DNA from: Vibrio gelatinilyticus | Lineage (GTDB): Bacteria > Pseudomonadota > Gammaproteobacteria > Enterobacterales > Vibrionaceae | Direction of reading: 5' to 3' | NCBI RefSeq assembly: GCF_022836845.1 | Contig: NZ_JAJNNZ010000003.1 | Coordinates: 310,001-374,000, forward strand | Length of the DNA stretch: 64,000 nt | Part shown: positions 8,332 through 16,420 of the stretch, piece after piece | How the letters are laid out: each line of letters starts with the position of its first letter | Numbering within the stretch: position 1 is the first letter of the stretch | Made by a program: the position numbers and the translations under genes | Notes under the pieces: generated by a model | Seen by the model: only the letters and a program-made list of their open reading frames with translations | The model's database searches: none | Told to the model about the DNA's origin: nothing

Positions 8332-9696
8332 ATGAAAGTTAATCGATTAACACTGGGGTTGATGGCTGCGCTTGCCATTAATAACGTCGCTGTCGCTGAA
8401 CAAACTGAAGGGTTTGAGTTTCACGGGTACTTTAGAACGGGTGTTCTAACCAGTGCAGAAAATGACTTTAAGCGTTCTAATTACGCAGGACAGAAGTTAG
8501 CGTTAGGCCGATTAGGGATAGAGGCTGACAATGATTACAAAGCTAACTTTGCTAGTACCTGGACGTTTGATGATGACCGTAGCTTTAAAATCCATTTTGG
8601 TGTTGGGCGAAAAGGTGACGAAAGTGCATTAGCAACGGGTGCTGACGGTATTAATGCGGGCATAACCAATGCATTCTTAGAGTTTAACGGAGTCAGTGAT
8701 TCAGGAACATTGTGGGCTGGGCGTAGGGAGTATGGTAAAACAGAAAACTACATTTTCATGACAGACTTTTTCTACTCGGACATGTCAGGAACTGGCCTAG
8801 GTATTCAGGGTTATGAACTTGGAGACTCCATTGTTGATTTGGCTTATATCGCAAGTGATCGAGTCGATGAAACTATTGATCGTTGGGACAACAATGGCAG
8901 TTTAGGAAATGGCACAAATACCCAAAACCTAAACAACTTGATGCACGCCATTAATGTTGCAGGCAACATCGGCAGCTTGAGATTGTCAGCGTTACTTAAA
9001 GCAATGCCAGATAACTGGGATGTGGATGGTAAAGAGTGGGCTGAAACAGGCTATGATCTTACCGCGACGTATACTCTAGGCAGTTTCTTTGCCATCCCTG
9101 GCAATGGTTTTTCAAAAATCATTCTACAAGGTGGTAAAGGTCTTGGCGCCGGCAATTTGCTAGGTGGCACCATCACGGATTACAACGCATATCGCTTAGG
9201 CTCTCACGCACAAGGTCAGCACGATGATTGGACGTGGAATCCGTATGCTGGCGACGCTATTCGCCTGCTAACCAATGTTGAAGAAGACGATACGTCGGCA
9301 CGACTATTATTATGGGGCGGCTATACTTTTGATAACGGAATAAGTTTGTTCCCATCGATCCAAGGTCAGTACAACGACATGGCGTCTGGGCAAGCTCGTG
9401 AAAAAGGTGGTTACAACTATTGGGTATCTGCGATGGTTCGACCGACTATTCCTGTGAGTCAGCACTTCTATCTTCAAGGCGAAGCAGGTTATGTTTACAA
9501 TAACTGGGGTGGTGATTCCTGGAAGCAAACCAAGTATACGATTGCGCCAACATTCATTTTGCCAACCTCATTAGGTGTGGCTCCCGAAGTAAGGCTACTA
9601 GCGACTTACCTTCCTGAATCATGGACGAGTAAAGATACACAAGGTAATCCTGACAAAGATTTCATCGTCGGTATTCAGGCTGATGTTTGGTGGTAA
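8332..9696 (+). CDS. LamB-type carbohydrate porin (copy 2)
   Basis: 454 residues with a signal peptide (MKVNRLTLGLMAALAINNVAV), then FEFHGYFRTG. It shares TLWAGRREYGKTENYIFMTD and DFFYSDMSGTGLG with the porin at 2615 (TVWGGKRFYGKDNYIFMTD, DFFYTDMSGTGVG) and ends in VGIQADVWW. The N-terminal signature and the aromatic C-terminus mark the LamB family of outer-membrane sugar channels. TGGAG lies six bases before the ATG. It is preceded by its own operators, so it may be transcribed both alone and as the end of the malM-GH16 operon. Sequence differences in the loops from copy 1 could mean a different chain length or linkage preference; this is not provable here. Confidence 0.92.
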   Translation: MKVNRLTLGLMAALAINNVAVAEQTEGFEFHGYFRTGVLTSAENDFKRSNYAGQKLALGRLGIEADNDYKANFASTWTFDDDRSFKIHFGVGRKGDESALATGADGINAGITNAFLEFNGVSDSGTLWAGRREYGKTENYIFMTDFFYSDMSGTGLGIQGYELGDSIVDLAYIASDRVDETIDRWDNNGSLGNGTNTQNLNNLMHAINVAGNIGSLRLSALLKAMPDNWDVDGKEWAETGYDLTATYTLGSFFAIPGNGFSKIILQGGKGLGAGNLLGGTITDYNAYRLGSHAQGQHDDWTWNPYAGDAIRLLTNVEEDDTSARLLLWGGYTFDNGISLFPSIQGQYNDMASGQAREKGGYNYWVSAMVRPTIPVSQHFYLQGEAGYVYNNWGGDSWKQTKYTIAPTFILPTSLGVAPEVRLLATYLPESWTSKDTQGNPDKDFIVGIQADVWW

Positions 9697-9738
9697 TACC
9701 TAACGACGCTATTTGTACTAAAACTCAAAAATAATGAG

Positions 9739-9762
9739 GCCCGCTCTGTAGTCTGAGCGGGC
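9739..9762 (+). terminator. Terminator-like hairpin after porin copy 2
   Basis: GCCCGCTC-N8-GAGCGGGC, a perfect 8-bp GC-rich stem. The downstream T run is weak (TATCTCGAGACCATTTTT). Confidence 0.6.
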
Positions 9763-9979
9763 TATCTCGAGACCATTTTTACTAACCAAATTTTGATATT
9801 ACATATTGATTAAAAGACAATGACTCGATGCTGAAAAAGGCAATTATTGTAACGATAATTTGATCACACTTTTTAGAAAGTAAACTCATTTTCTCGGATA
9901 CTTATATTAAATGCGCTACCGATTCGGCAAATGATATAAATTAATAACGAAAGCTAGAAACTTAGTCTTCTATTGGATA

Positions 9980-9998
9980 CTATCAGGCTCTCTGATAG
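9980..9998. repeat. Palindrome just upstream of lacI copy 2
   Basis: CTATCAG-N5-CTGATAG, a perfect 7-bp inverted repeat 20 bases before the TTG start at 10019. It could be a leader hairpin or a binding site of a different regulator. Confidence 0.45.
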
Positions 9999-10018
9999 AT
10001 AGAAGACAGATATTTCCA

Positions 10019-11017
10019 TTGACTACGATTAAAGAAGTTTCCGAACTAGCAAATGTATCAACAGCTACTGTGTCTCGAGTACTTAACGGCCACGAGTCTG
10101 TTAAACCGGCTAATCGTGAAAAGGTAATGGCTGCAGTTGAAGCTTTGGGTTTTCTACCTAACGCGTCGGCGAAAGCACTCGCTTCAAATCGTACTCATAG
10201 TATCGGCATGTTAGTCGGTTCCTTTGATGGGCCGTTTTATGGTCCTTTGATGCACCATGCAGAAGAAACATTTAGAAAGCATAATCTCCACCTCATCGTT
10301 ACCAGCGGCCAAGAATCCAGAAGCAATGAATTAAACGCAATTGACTTTCTGCGTTCAAAGCAAGTCGATGGCCTAATAATCCATTCCGATAAACTATCCG
10401 ATGCTGAGTTAATCACTGTTGTTGAACGAAACCCTAATACCATTATCGTCAACCGCCTAGTGCCAGAAATTGCAGATAATTGTGTTTATTTGGACAATGA
10501 GATGGGTGGCTATATTGCAACTAAGTATTTATTAGAAAGTGGTCATACTAAAATTGCTTGCATTACAGGTCAATTAAGTAAAGTTGATAGTCGGGAGCGA
10601 TTGCAGGGATATCGCAATGCACTCAGCGAATATGGGATTGAGTACGACCCATTATTAACGGTCGAGGGCCGATTTGACCATGAAGGTAACCATGAGGCGG
10701 CAATGCGTCTGCTCAAACGCGCCAATGACTTAACCGCTATTTTCTGTCAGAACGATAATATAGCTATTGCAGCTTACGATGTCTGTGCTGAACTCGGACT
10801 GACAATAGGTAATGATTTATCTGTGATCGGGTTCGATAATGATAGCCATAGCCAGCACATCAGACCGCGACTAACGACTATCGATTATCCGATCCGTGAT
10901 ATCGGTATTCAAGCAGCAAAAGCACTGTTAAATTTACTCGATGGCAAAACTCAGCTGGATATTGACAACCCTCTACCTAAGTTGATCATACGAGATTCTG
11001 TTGTGGTTCGGGACTAG
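10019..11017 (+). CDS. LacI-family transcriptional regulator (copy 2)
   Basis: 332 residues. The only sensible start is TTG at 10019, as no in-frame ATG precedes the helix-turn-helix (TTIKEVSELANVSTATVSRV, then LNGHESVKPANREKV). The effector domain has GMLVGSFDGPFYGPLMHH, VDGLIIHSDKLSD, TGQLSKVDSRERLQGYRNAL and SVIGFDNDSHSQ, each closely matching copy 1 at 969. The near-identical recognition helices imply that both proteins can bind the same GTAAGCGCTTAC-type operators. It follows porin copy 2 on the same strand. Inferred role: a repressor of the locus with another effector or affinity than copy 1. Confidence 0.93.
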   Translation: MTTIKEVSELANVSTATVSRVLNGHESVKPANREKVMAAVEALGFLPNASAKALASNRTHSIGMLVGSFDGPFYGPLMHHAEETFRKHNLHLIVTSGQESRSNELNAIDFLRSKQVDGLIIHSDKLSDAELITVVERNPNTIIVNRLVPEIADNCVYLDNEMGGYIATKYLLESGHTKIACITGQLSKVDSRERLQGYRNALSEYGIEYDPLLTVEGRFDHEGNHEAAMRLLKRANDLTAIFCQNDNIAIAAYDVCAELGLTIGNDLSVIGFDNDSHSQHIRPRLTTIDYPIRDIGIQAAKALLNLLDGKTQLDIDNPLPKLIIRDSVVVRD

Positions 11018-11342
11018 GCTTGAGCTCTCCATCGATATCTTTTTAAGAACGTCACTAATAGACAGGGCAATAGAGTTCAGCTATTGGAGCTTAGCTGACC
11101 AAACATATGTTAGAAAAGCTCTGGTTTTACAACAAGATCGAATAGGTCTTCTCACATCAAACTATCTATAAAACACTCACTAAAACGTTATAATTTTTGC
11201 AGATTTTGAGATATTCATTCAAAAATGTGCTCTAGATAACGAAATTGAACGTTTGTATGAAAAAAGATTGAGTACGGCAGGAAATGTATCAGTCTTGGGT
11301 ATAGTCTTTACAGATTATAATACTCAACAGTGTGCATTTTAG
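11018..11342. other. Intergenic region before the diguanylate cyclase gene
   Basis: 325 bp without a gene. A CAATAG-N7-CTATTG hairpin (11068-11086) lies 50 bases after the lacI stop, without a T run. The rest is AT-rich, probably the promoter of the downstream gene; no operator copy was seen. Confidence 0.5.
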
Positions 11343-12305
11343 ATGGTCGCTATGCTAGATCTTATATTATCTGCTCAGTCAGGTTCTAAAGAGCAGTTAC
11401 TTGGATTATCGGAAATTTTTGATTCGGTCGATGCCTTTATCTTTATAAAAGATTTAGACGGTCGGTATAAGTATGTAAACAAGAAAGTGTTACAAGGCTT
11501 CGATGTCAAATTAACCTCTGTTAAAGGTCAAACAGACTGGCACCTCTTTAATTACGGTGTGGCCAAAATGATGCGCTCCAATGACAAGAATGTCATATCA
11601 ACAAAGAAACCCTCACAGCAGAAAATCCCCTTTCAAATCAACGGCAGGGCCGTTTACCATTTAACGGTCACATCTCCAATTGTTAAAAATGGTGAAGTCC
11701 ACGGCGTGATCGGCTTTGCAATCGATATTTCTAAAGACATGCAAGAGAGAGAACTGCTAGTCGAAGAAGCCAACACGGATGGATTAACGGGTTGTTACAA
11801 TCGACGATTTTTGCATTTTGCGCTGGAAGAGCAGGCCGAGAGGTATATCGCTGCTGGCATTCCTTATTCATTGCTGATTATAGACGTAGACCGTTTTAAA
11901 CCTATTAATGACAAGTTCGGTCACTCCACCGGCGACAAAGTCCTCGTCGAAGTCGTTAAAGTAATAAATAAATACACTAGAGACGAGGACTTGTTGTGTC
12001 GATACGGTGGGGATGAGTTTGTTTTGGTGTTACCAGGGAGCTCTGTGAGCCAAGCTTATATGTTAGGGCAACGGCTAAGTGAACAAATATCAAAGCTGTC
12101 TTTTGAGTGCTCAAGTGGCGAGCAGTTTGGTATAACTTGCTCTATTGGCGCCTCGACACAAAGTTCATTGGAAAGTAATGTAATCGAGAAAGCGGATAAA
12201 GCGTTATACGTTTCCAAAAAATACTGCATGGGGACAGTTCATATGTATTGTCCAGAGCTACTGTCAATTCGAACATGCGAATTATGTGACGACAAAATCT
12301 TCTAG
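11343..12305 (+). CDS. PAS-GGDEF diguanylate cyclase
   Basis: 320 residues if the first ATG is used (a second is at 11352; neither has a clear ribosome site). Residues about 22-135 look like a PAS sensor domain (AFIFIKDLDGRYKYVNKKVL, then GVIGFAIDIS). Residues about 143-300 form a GGDEF domain with DGLTGCYNRR, the substrate segment DVDRFKPINDKFGH and the active-site RYGGDEF (GGDEF at 222-226). The inhibitory-site motif RxxD is intact (Arg213, Asp216), five residues before GGDEF. No membrane segment is seen, so it should be cytoplasmic. It should make cyclic di-GMP from two GTP. Its place between a glucan regulator and a sugar-type importer suggests that glucan sensing affects attachment or motility; this is inferred. 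Confidence 0.88.
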   Translation: MVAMLDLILSAQSGSKEQLLGLSEIFDSVDAFIFIKDLDGRYKYVNKKVLQGFDVKLTSVKGQTDWHLFNYGVAKMMRSNDKNVISTKKPSQQKIPFQINGRAVYHLTVTSPIVKNGEVHGVIGFAIDISKDMQERELLVEEANTDGLTGCYNRRFLHFALEEQAERYIAAGIPYSLLIIDVDRFKPINDKFGHSTGDKVLVEVVKVINKYTRDEDLLCRYGGDEFVLVLPGSSVSQAYMLGQRLSEQISKLSFECSSGEQFGITCSIGASTQSSLESNVIEKADKALYVSKKYCMGTVHMYCPELLSIRTCELCDDKIF

Positions 12306-12379
12306 TCGATTTTATCGGCATTCTGGCAGAGAATTGACGTTTTGCCTTCCCCCTTCTCTTGAAAACCTGCAAAATAACA

Positions 12380-12398
12380 GCTATTTATAAACAATAGC
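12380..12398 (+). repeat. Leader hairpin upstream of the binding-protein gene
   Basis: GCTATT-N7-AATAGC inverted repeat followed by AAAAATTTATC. It precedes the stronger hairpin at 12433 and may be part of the same leader. Confidence 0.4.
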
Positions 12399-12432
12399 AA
12401 AAATTTATCTCACTAGATTCGAGTGAGAGCAG

Positions 12433-12466
12433 AAAAGGATTCTATTTTGCAATCCTTTTTATTTTT
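12433..12466 (+). terminator. Terminator or attenuator in the leader of the yejA-like gene
   Basis: AAAAGGATT-N9-AATCCTTTT stem followed by a T-rich tract (TTATTTTTC). It ends only a few bases before the ribosome site AAGGGGA of the binding-protein gene, so any promoter of that gene must lie upstream of it. This suggests conditional termination or partial read-through. Confidence 0.55.
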
Positions 12467-12479
12467 CAAGGGGAATGGA

Positions 12480-14300
12480 ATGAGTATGTTTAGGAAGGCT
12501 ACTGCAGTAGTAGCTTGTGGTTTATTGGGCTTTTCTGCTCATGCTGCAAACGTAATAGAGACAACAACGCTCGTCGGATTTGGTGAAGCTAAATATCCAG
12601 CCAATTTTTCTCATTTCGATTACGTAAATCCCAACGCCCCAAAAAGTGGCAAAGTGACTTATGGACAAGTCGGTACATTTGACAACTTTAATAGATTTGC
12701 TTCTCGTGGTGTGGCTGTTGCAGGCAGTTTGAATATTTACGATACCTTGATGTACTCGCCGAGTGATGAAATTGACTCATATTACCCTCTTATTGCGACT
12801 AAGGTTCGCTACTCTGATGACTATTCTTGGTTAGAGATCGATATTAACCCCAACGCTCGCTTCAACGACGGAGTGCCGATAACCGCTCACGATGTTGAAT
12901 TTACCTTTGACAAATTCAACACCGAAGGTGTTCCGCAATATCGCGTGTATTACAAAGACGTCAAGTCGGTTAAAGCCATTTCGGATACGACGGCGCGCAT
13001 AGAAATGTCAGTGCCAAATCGTGAAAAGTTGTTTAGTTTGGCGCAAAGTATGCGAGTACTGCCAAAGCACTTTTGGAAAGATAGAAATTTCGCAGAACCT
13101 TTAATGGAACCACCCGTGGGCAGTGGTCCATATAAAGTGGCCAGCTATAAATCGGGGCAAACCATAACTTACGAGCTTGACAACAATTACTGGGCAAAGG
13201 AGCTACCCGTTAACGTCGGCCGAAATAACTTTGAACAAGTGCAATATGATTATTATCGTGATGACACGGTAATGCTAGAGGCATTCAAAGCTGGCGAGTT
13301 TGATTTTCGCGAAGAGTCGAGCGCTAAGTTTTGGGCCAACTCTTATACAGGGGTGAATTTTGATAAGGGCTACATAAAGAAAGAAGAAATTGAACACCAC
13401 AAGCCAATGGCTACGCAAGCCTTTGTGTTTAATATCCAGCGCCCAGTGTTTAAAGACCCTAAAGTCCGTGAAGCATTAACTTATGCAATGGACTTTGAGT
13501 GGATGAACACAAATATGTTTTATGATCAGTATACGCGCACGCGCAGCTATTTTCAGAACTCTGATTATGAAGCAAAAGGCCTACCTTCAGAAGACGAGCT
13601 GAAAATTCTTGAACCCTATAAGGATAAAATCCCTGCTCGCGTCTTTACAGAAGAGTATAACGCTCCAGTAACTGACGGTTCTGGCAGGATCCGCCCTCAA
13701 ATGCGCAAAGCATTTGCCTTACTTAAAGAGGCTGGCTGGGAACTAAAAAATAAGGTGATGACCAATGTCCAAACGGGCGAGGTTATGAGTTTTGAATTGT
13801 TGATTTACAGCCCAACAACAGAGCGTGTTGCAACTCCGGTTCAGAAAAACATGCGTGCCATGGGGATCGATATGAAGATCCGTACTATTGACACCACCCA
13901 GTACATAAAACGCTTACGAGATCGAGATTTTGATATGGTCTCTTCTTCATACTCAGCTCACCCTTATCCAAATTCTGATCTGAAAATTGTGTGGAACTCT
14001 AACTTTATTGACTCTACTTACAATACGGCAGGGGTTATGGATCCGGTCGTCGATGCGCTGACCGATCAAATTGCTGAAAATCAGGATAACCCAGAAAAGT
14101 TGCTGGCACTCGGTCGTTCCCTTGACCGTGTATTGCAGTGGAACTTTTATATTATTCCTCAGTGGTATATCAAAAAATACAGAGTTGCTACTTGGGATAA
14201 ATTTGAGCGACCAGACGTTCTCCCTAAATACGATTTAGGTGTTGACTCATGGTGGATTTCTAAAGAGAAGGCTGAACTTCTCCCTGCAAAACGTCGATAA
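12480..14300 (+). CDS. yejA: YejA-like extracellular solute-binding protein (family 5)
   Basis: 606 residues from the ATG at 12480 (AAGGGGA five bases upstream; ATG at 12486 also possible), followed by a signal peptide ending FSAHA. Many segments match E. coli YejA as I recall it: HFDYVNPNAPKSG, GTFDNFNRFASRG, YYPLIATKVRYSDDYSW, FTFDKFNTEGVPQ, NFDKGYI, FNIQRPVF. Length fits (YejA about 604). It captures ligands in the periplasm and hands them to the YejBE permease. E. coli Yej is a peptide importer, but peptide-type ABC systems carry chitin and cellobiose oligosaccharides in Vibrio, so beta-glucan oligosaccharides are a reasonable substrate here. This is inference from location. Confidence 0.88.
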   Translation: MSMFRKATAVVACGLLGFSAHAANVIETTTLVGFGEAKYPANFSHFDYVNPNAPKSGKVTYGQVGTFDNFNRFASRGVAVAGSLNIYDTLMYSPSDEIDSYYPLIATKVRYSDDYSWLEIDINPNARFNDGVPITAHDVEFTFDKFNTEGVPQYRVYYKDVKSVKAISDTTARIEMSVPNREKLFSLAQSMRVLPKHFWKDRNFAEPLMEPPVGSGPYKVASYKSGQTITYELDNNYWAKELPVNVGRNNFEQVQYDYYRDDTVMLEAFKAGEFDFREESSAKFWANSYTGVNFDKGYIKKEEIEHHKPMATQAFVFNIQRPVFKDPKVREALTYAMDFEWMNTNMFYDQYTRTRSYFQNSDYEAKGLPSEDELKILEPYKDKIPARVFTEEYNAPVTDGSGRIRPQMRKAFALLKEAGWELKNKVMTNVQTGEVMSFELLIYSPTTERVATPVQKNMRAMGIDMKIRTIDTTQYIKRLRDRDFDMVSSSYSAHPYPNSDLKIVWNSNFIDSTYNTAGVMDPVVDALTDQIAENQDNPEKLLALGRSLDRVLQWNFYIIPQWYIKKYRVATWDKFERPDVLPKYDLGVDSWWISKEKAELLPAKRR

Positions 14301-14309
14301 GAGGTTTCA

Positions 14310-15395
14310 ATGGCGGCCTATATATTCCGGCGTTTGTTGCTGGTGATCCCAACGCTTTGGGCAATAATTACGATCAACTTTTTTATTATTCAAATAGCAC
14401 CAGGGGGCCCCGTCGAACAGGCTGTTGCTCAGATGCAAGGTCTAAACTCGGGTATCATGGAGCGTTTTAGCGGTGGTGGTACTGAAGTTGAGTTGGACTC
14501 GAGTGAAGAATCCTCGACGGGCTATAAGGGATCTCGTGGTTTAGACCCTGAGGTTGTTGAAGCGATAAAAAAACAATTTGGTTTCGATAAACCCATTCAT
14601 GAACGCTACTTCGACATGCTAAAAGACTATGCCATGTTTAACTTCGGTGAAAGTCTGTTTCGAGGCGGTAACGTTATAGATTTAATCAAAGAAAGGCTAC
14701 CTGTCTCAATTTCTCTGGGACTATGGAGTACTTTGATTATCTATATCATTTCGATACCACTTGGGATCATGAAAGCCATACATCATGGGACACGTTTTGA
14801 TATCTGGTCGAGTGCGGTGGTCATTGTTGGTTATGCAATTCCTGGATTTCTGTTCGCAATAATCTTGATTATTTTGTTTGCCAGTGGCAACTATTTCAGT
14901 TGGTTTCCGCTCAGGGGGTTGGTGTCTAGTAACTTTGAGCAAATGACGTGGTACCAGCAAATTGTTGATTATTTCTGGCACTTAACACTACCTATATTTG
15001 CTATGGTCATTGGTGGCTTTGCCACACTTAGCATGCTGACAAAAAACTCATTTCTCGACGAGATAAATAAGCAATATGTTGTTACCGCGAGAGCAAAGGG
15101 GCTAGATGAGAGTAGCATTTTATACAAACACGTTTTTCGCAATGCAATGCTAATTATTATTGCGGGCTTTCCTAGTGCTTTTATCAGTATATTCTTTACA
15201 GGCTCAATGCTAATTGAAGTGATGTTTTCTTTAGAGGGAATAGGGCTTTTAGGGTTTGAGTCAACGATTCAGCGTGACTATCCCGTTGTGTTTAGCTCAT
15301 TGTACATAATGACATTGCTAGGCTTAGTGCTCAGTATCATTTCAGATTTGACGTATACGTGGGTTGACCCGCGTATTGATTTTGAGGCGCGCTAG
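14310..15395 (+). CDS. yejB: YejB-like ABC transporter permease
   Basis: 361 residues (E. coli YejB about 364). The N-terminal membrane segment ([20 protein letters not shown]) is followed by [11 protein letters not shown], the usual start of DppB/OppB/YejB permeases. The periplasmic part has an acidic-serine insert (about residues 55-72), then about five more membrane segments and the EAA-like loop ([20 protein letters not shown]). It starts ten bases after the yejA stop with GAGG upstream and abuts the next gene. It forms the translocation channel with the YejE-like protein. Confidence 0.92.
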   Translation: MAAYIFRRLLLVIPTLWAIITINFFIIQIAPGGPVEQAVAQMQGLNSGIMERFSGGGTEVELDSSEESSTGYKGSRGLDPEVVEAIKKQFGFDKPIHERYFDMLKDYAMFNFGESLFRGGNVIDLIKERLPVSISLGLWSTLIIYIISIPLGIMKAIHHGTRFDIWSSAVVIVGYAIPGFLFAIILIILFASGNYFSWFPLRGLVSSNFEQMTWYQQIVDYFWHLTLPIFAMVIGGFATLSMLTKNSFLDEINKQYVVTARAKGLDESSILYKHVFRNAMLIIIAGFPSAFISIFFTGSMLIEVMFSLEGIGLLGFESTIQRDYPVVFSSLYIMTLLGLVLSIISDLTYTWVDPRIDFEAR

Positions 15396-16418
15396 ATGGC
15401 ACTAAATCCTTTAACACAAGCGAGAGTAGACCGCTTTAAAGCCAATAAACGTGGTTACTGGTCCACATGGCTCTTTGCTGTGTTGTTTACCCTCAGTTTG
15501 TTTGCAGAGCTTATCGCTAATGATAAGCCGCTACTCGTGGAATATGAGCAGCAGTGGTACTTCCCAATCGTGAATCAGTACACTGAAACTGAGTTCGGTG
15601 GTGAATTTGAAACTGAAGCCGATTACACCGATCCGTATGTCATTGAGTTGATAGAGGATAAAGGTTACATCATTTGGCCATTGATCCGATTTAGCTACGA
15701 TACCATTAACTACGATATTGGTGCTGCAGTGCCATCACCGCCAGATAACGTCAATCTATTGGGAACCGATGATAAAGGGCGAGATGTATTAGCGAGGATT
15801 ATCTACGGCTTTCGTATCTCCGTATTGTTTGGTTTTGTGTTGACCATAGTTTCTAGCATCGTCGGTGTGATTGTTGGAGCGACACAAGGCTATTATGGCG
15901 GCTGGCTCGATCTCATTGGCCAACGATTTATCGAAGTTTGGTCCGGAATGCCAACGCTATTTTTGTTGATCATTTTGTCTAGTTTCGTCGAACCAAACTT
16001 TTGGTGGCTACTGGGCATTATGGTGCTATTTAGTTGGATGAGTCTGGTGGGCGTTGTCCGAGCCGAGTTTTTGCGTTGTCGGAACTTTGACTATGTCAAG
16101 GCCGCGCATGCTATGGGTGTGGATGATAAGCGGATTATGCTCAGACATATGTTACCTAATGCCATGGTCGCTTCTCTTACTATGATGCCGTTTATACTAT
16201 CTGGCTCGGTGACAACGTTAACTTCCTTAGACTTTTTAGGCTTTGGCCTGCCTGCTGGCTCACCGTCACTTGGCGAATTGCTTGCCCAGGGCAAAGCAAA
16301 CTTGCAAGCCCCTTGGCTTGGACTGTCGGCCTTTACCGTACTATCTGTAATGTTAACTCTTCTCGTGTTTGCTGGTGAAGCAGTACGTGATGCTTTTGAT
16401 CCACACCAACAAGGTTAA
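15396..16418 (+). CDS. yejE: YejE-like ABC transporter permease
   Basis: 340 residues (E. coli YejE about 341). The ATG directly follows the yejB TAG, suggesting translational coupling. After an N-terminal membrane segment there is a large periplasmic loop (residues about 40-125), then LLGTDDKGRDVLARIIYGFR, the DppC/OppC/YejE hallmark. Several membrane segments and the EAA-type loop (YVKAAHAMGVDDKRIMLRHM) follow. It pairs with the YejB-like permease in the inner membrane. Confidence 0.92.
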   Translation: MALNPLTQARVDRFKANKRGYWSTWLFAVLFTLSLFAELIANDKPLLVEYEQQWYFPIVNQYTETEFGGEFETEADYTDPYVIELIEDKGYIIWPLIRFSYDTINYDIGAAVPSPPDNVNLLGTDDKGRDVLARIIYGFRISVLFGFVLTIVSSIVGVIVGATQGYYGGWLDLIGQRFIEVWSGMPTLFLLIILSSFVEPNFWWLLGIMVLFSWMSLVGVVRAEFLRCRNFDYVKAAHAMGVDDKRIMLRHMLPNAMVASLTMMPFILSGSVTTLTSLDFLGFGLPAGSPSLGELLAQGKANLQAPWLGLSAFTVLSVMLTLLVFAGEAVRDAFDPHQQG

Positions 16419-16420
16419 TT

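Larger units (their letters stand above)
9697..10018. other. Intergenic region between porin copy 2 and lacI copy 2
   Basis: 322 bp without a gene. It holds a terminator-like hairpin at 9739 and a short palindrome at 9980. No copy of the GTAAGCGCTTAC operator is present, so the second regulator does not seem to control itself through that motif. Confidence 0.6.
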
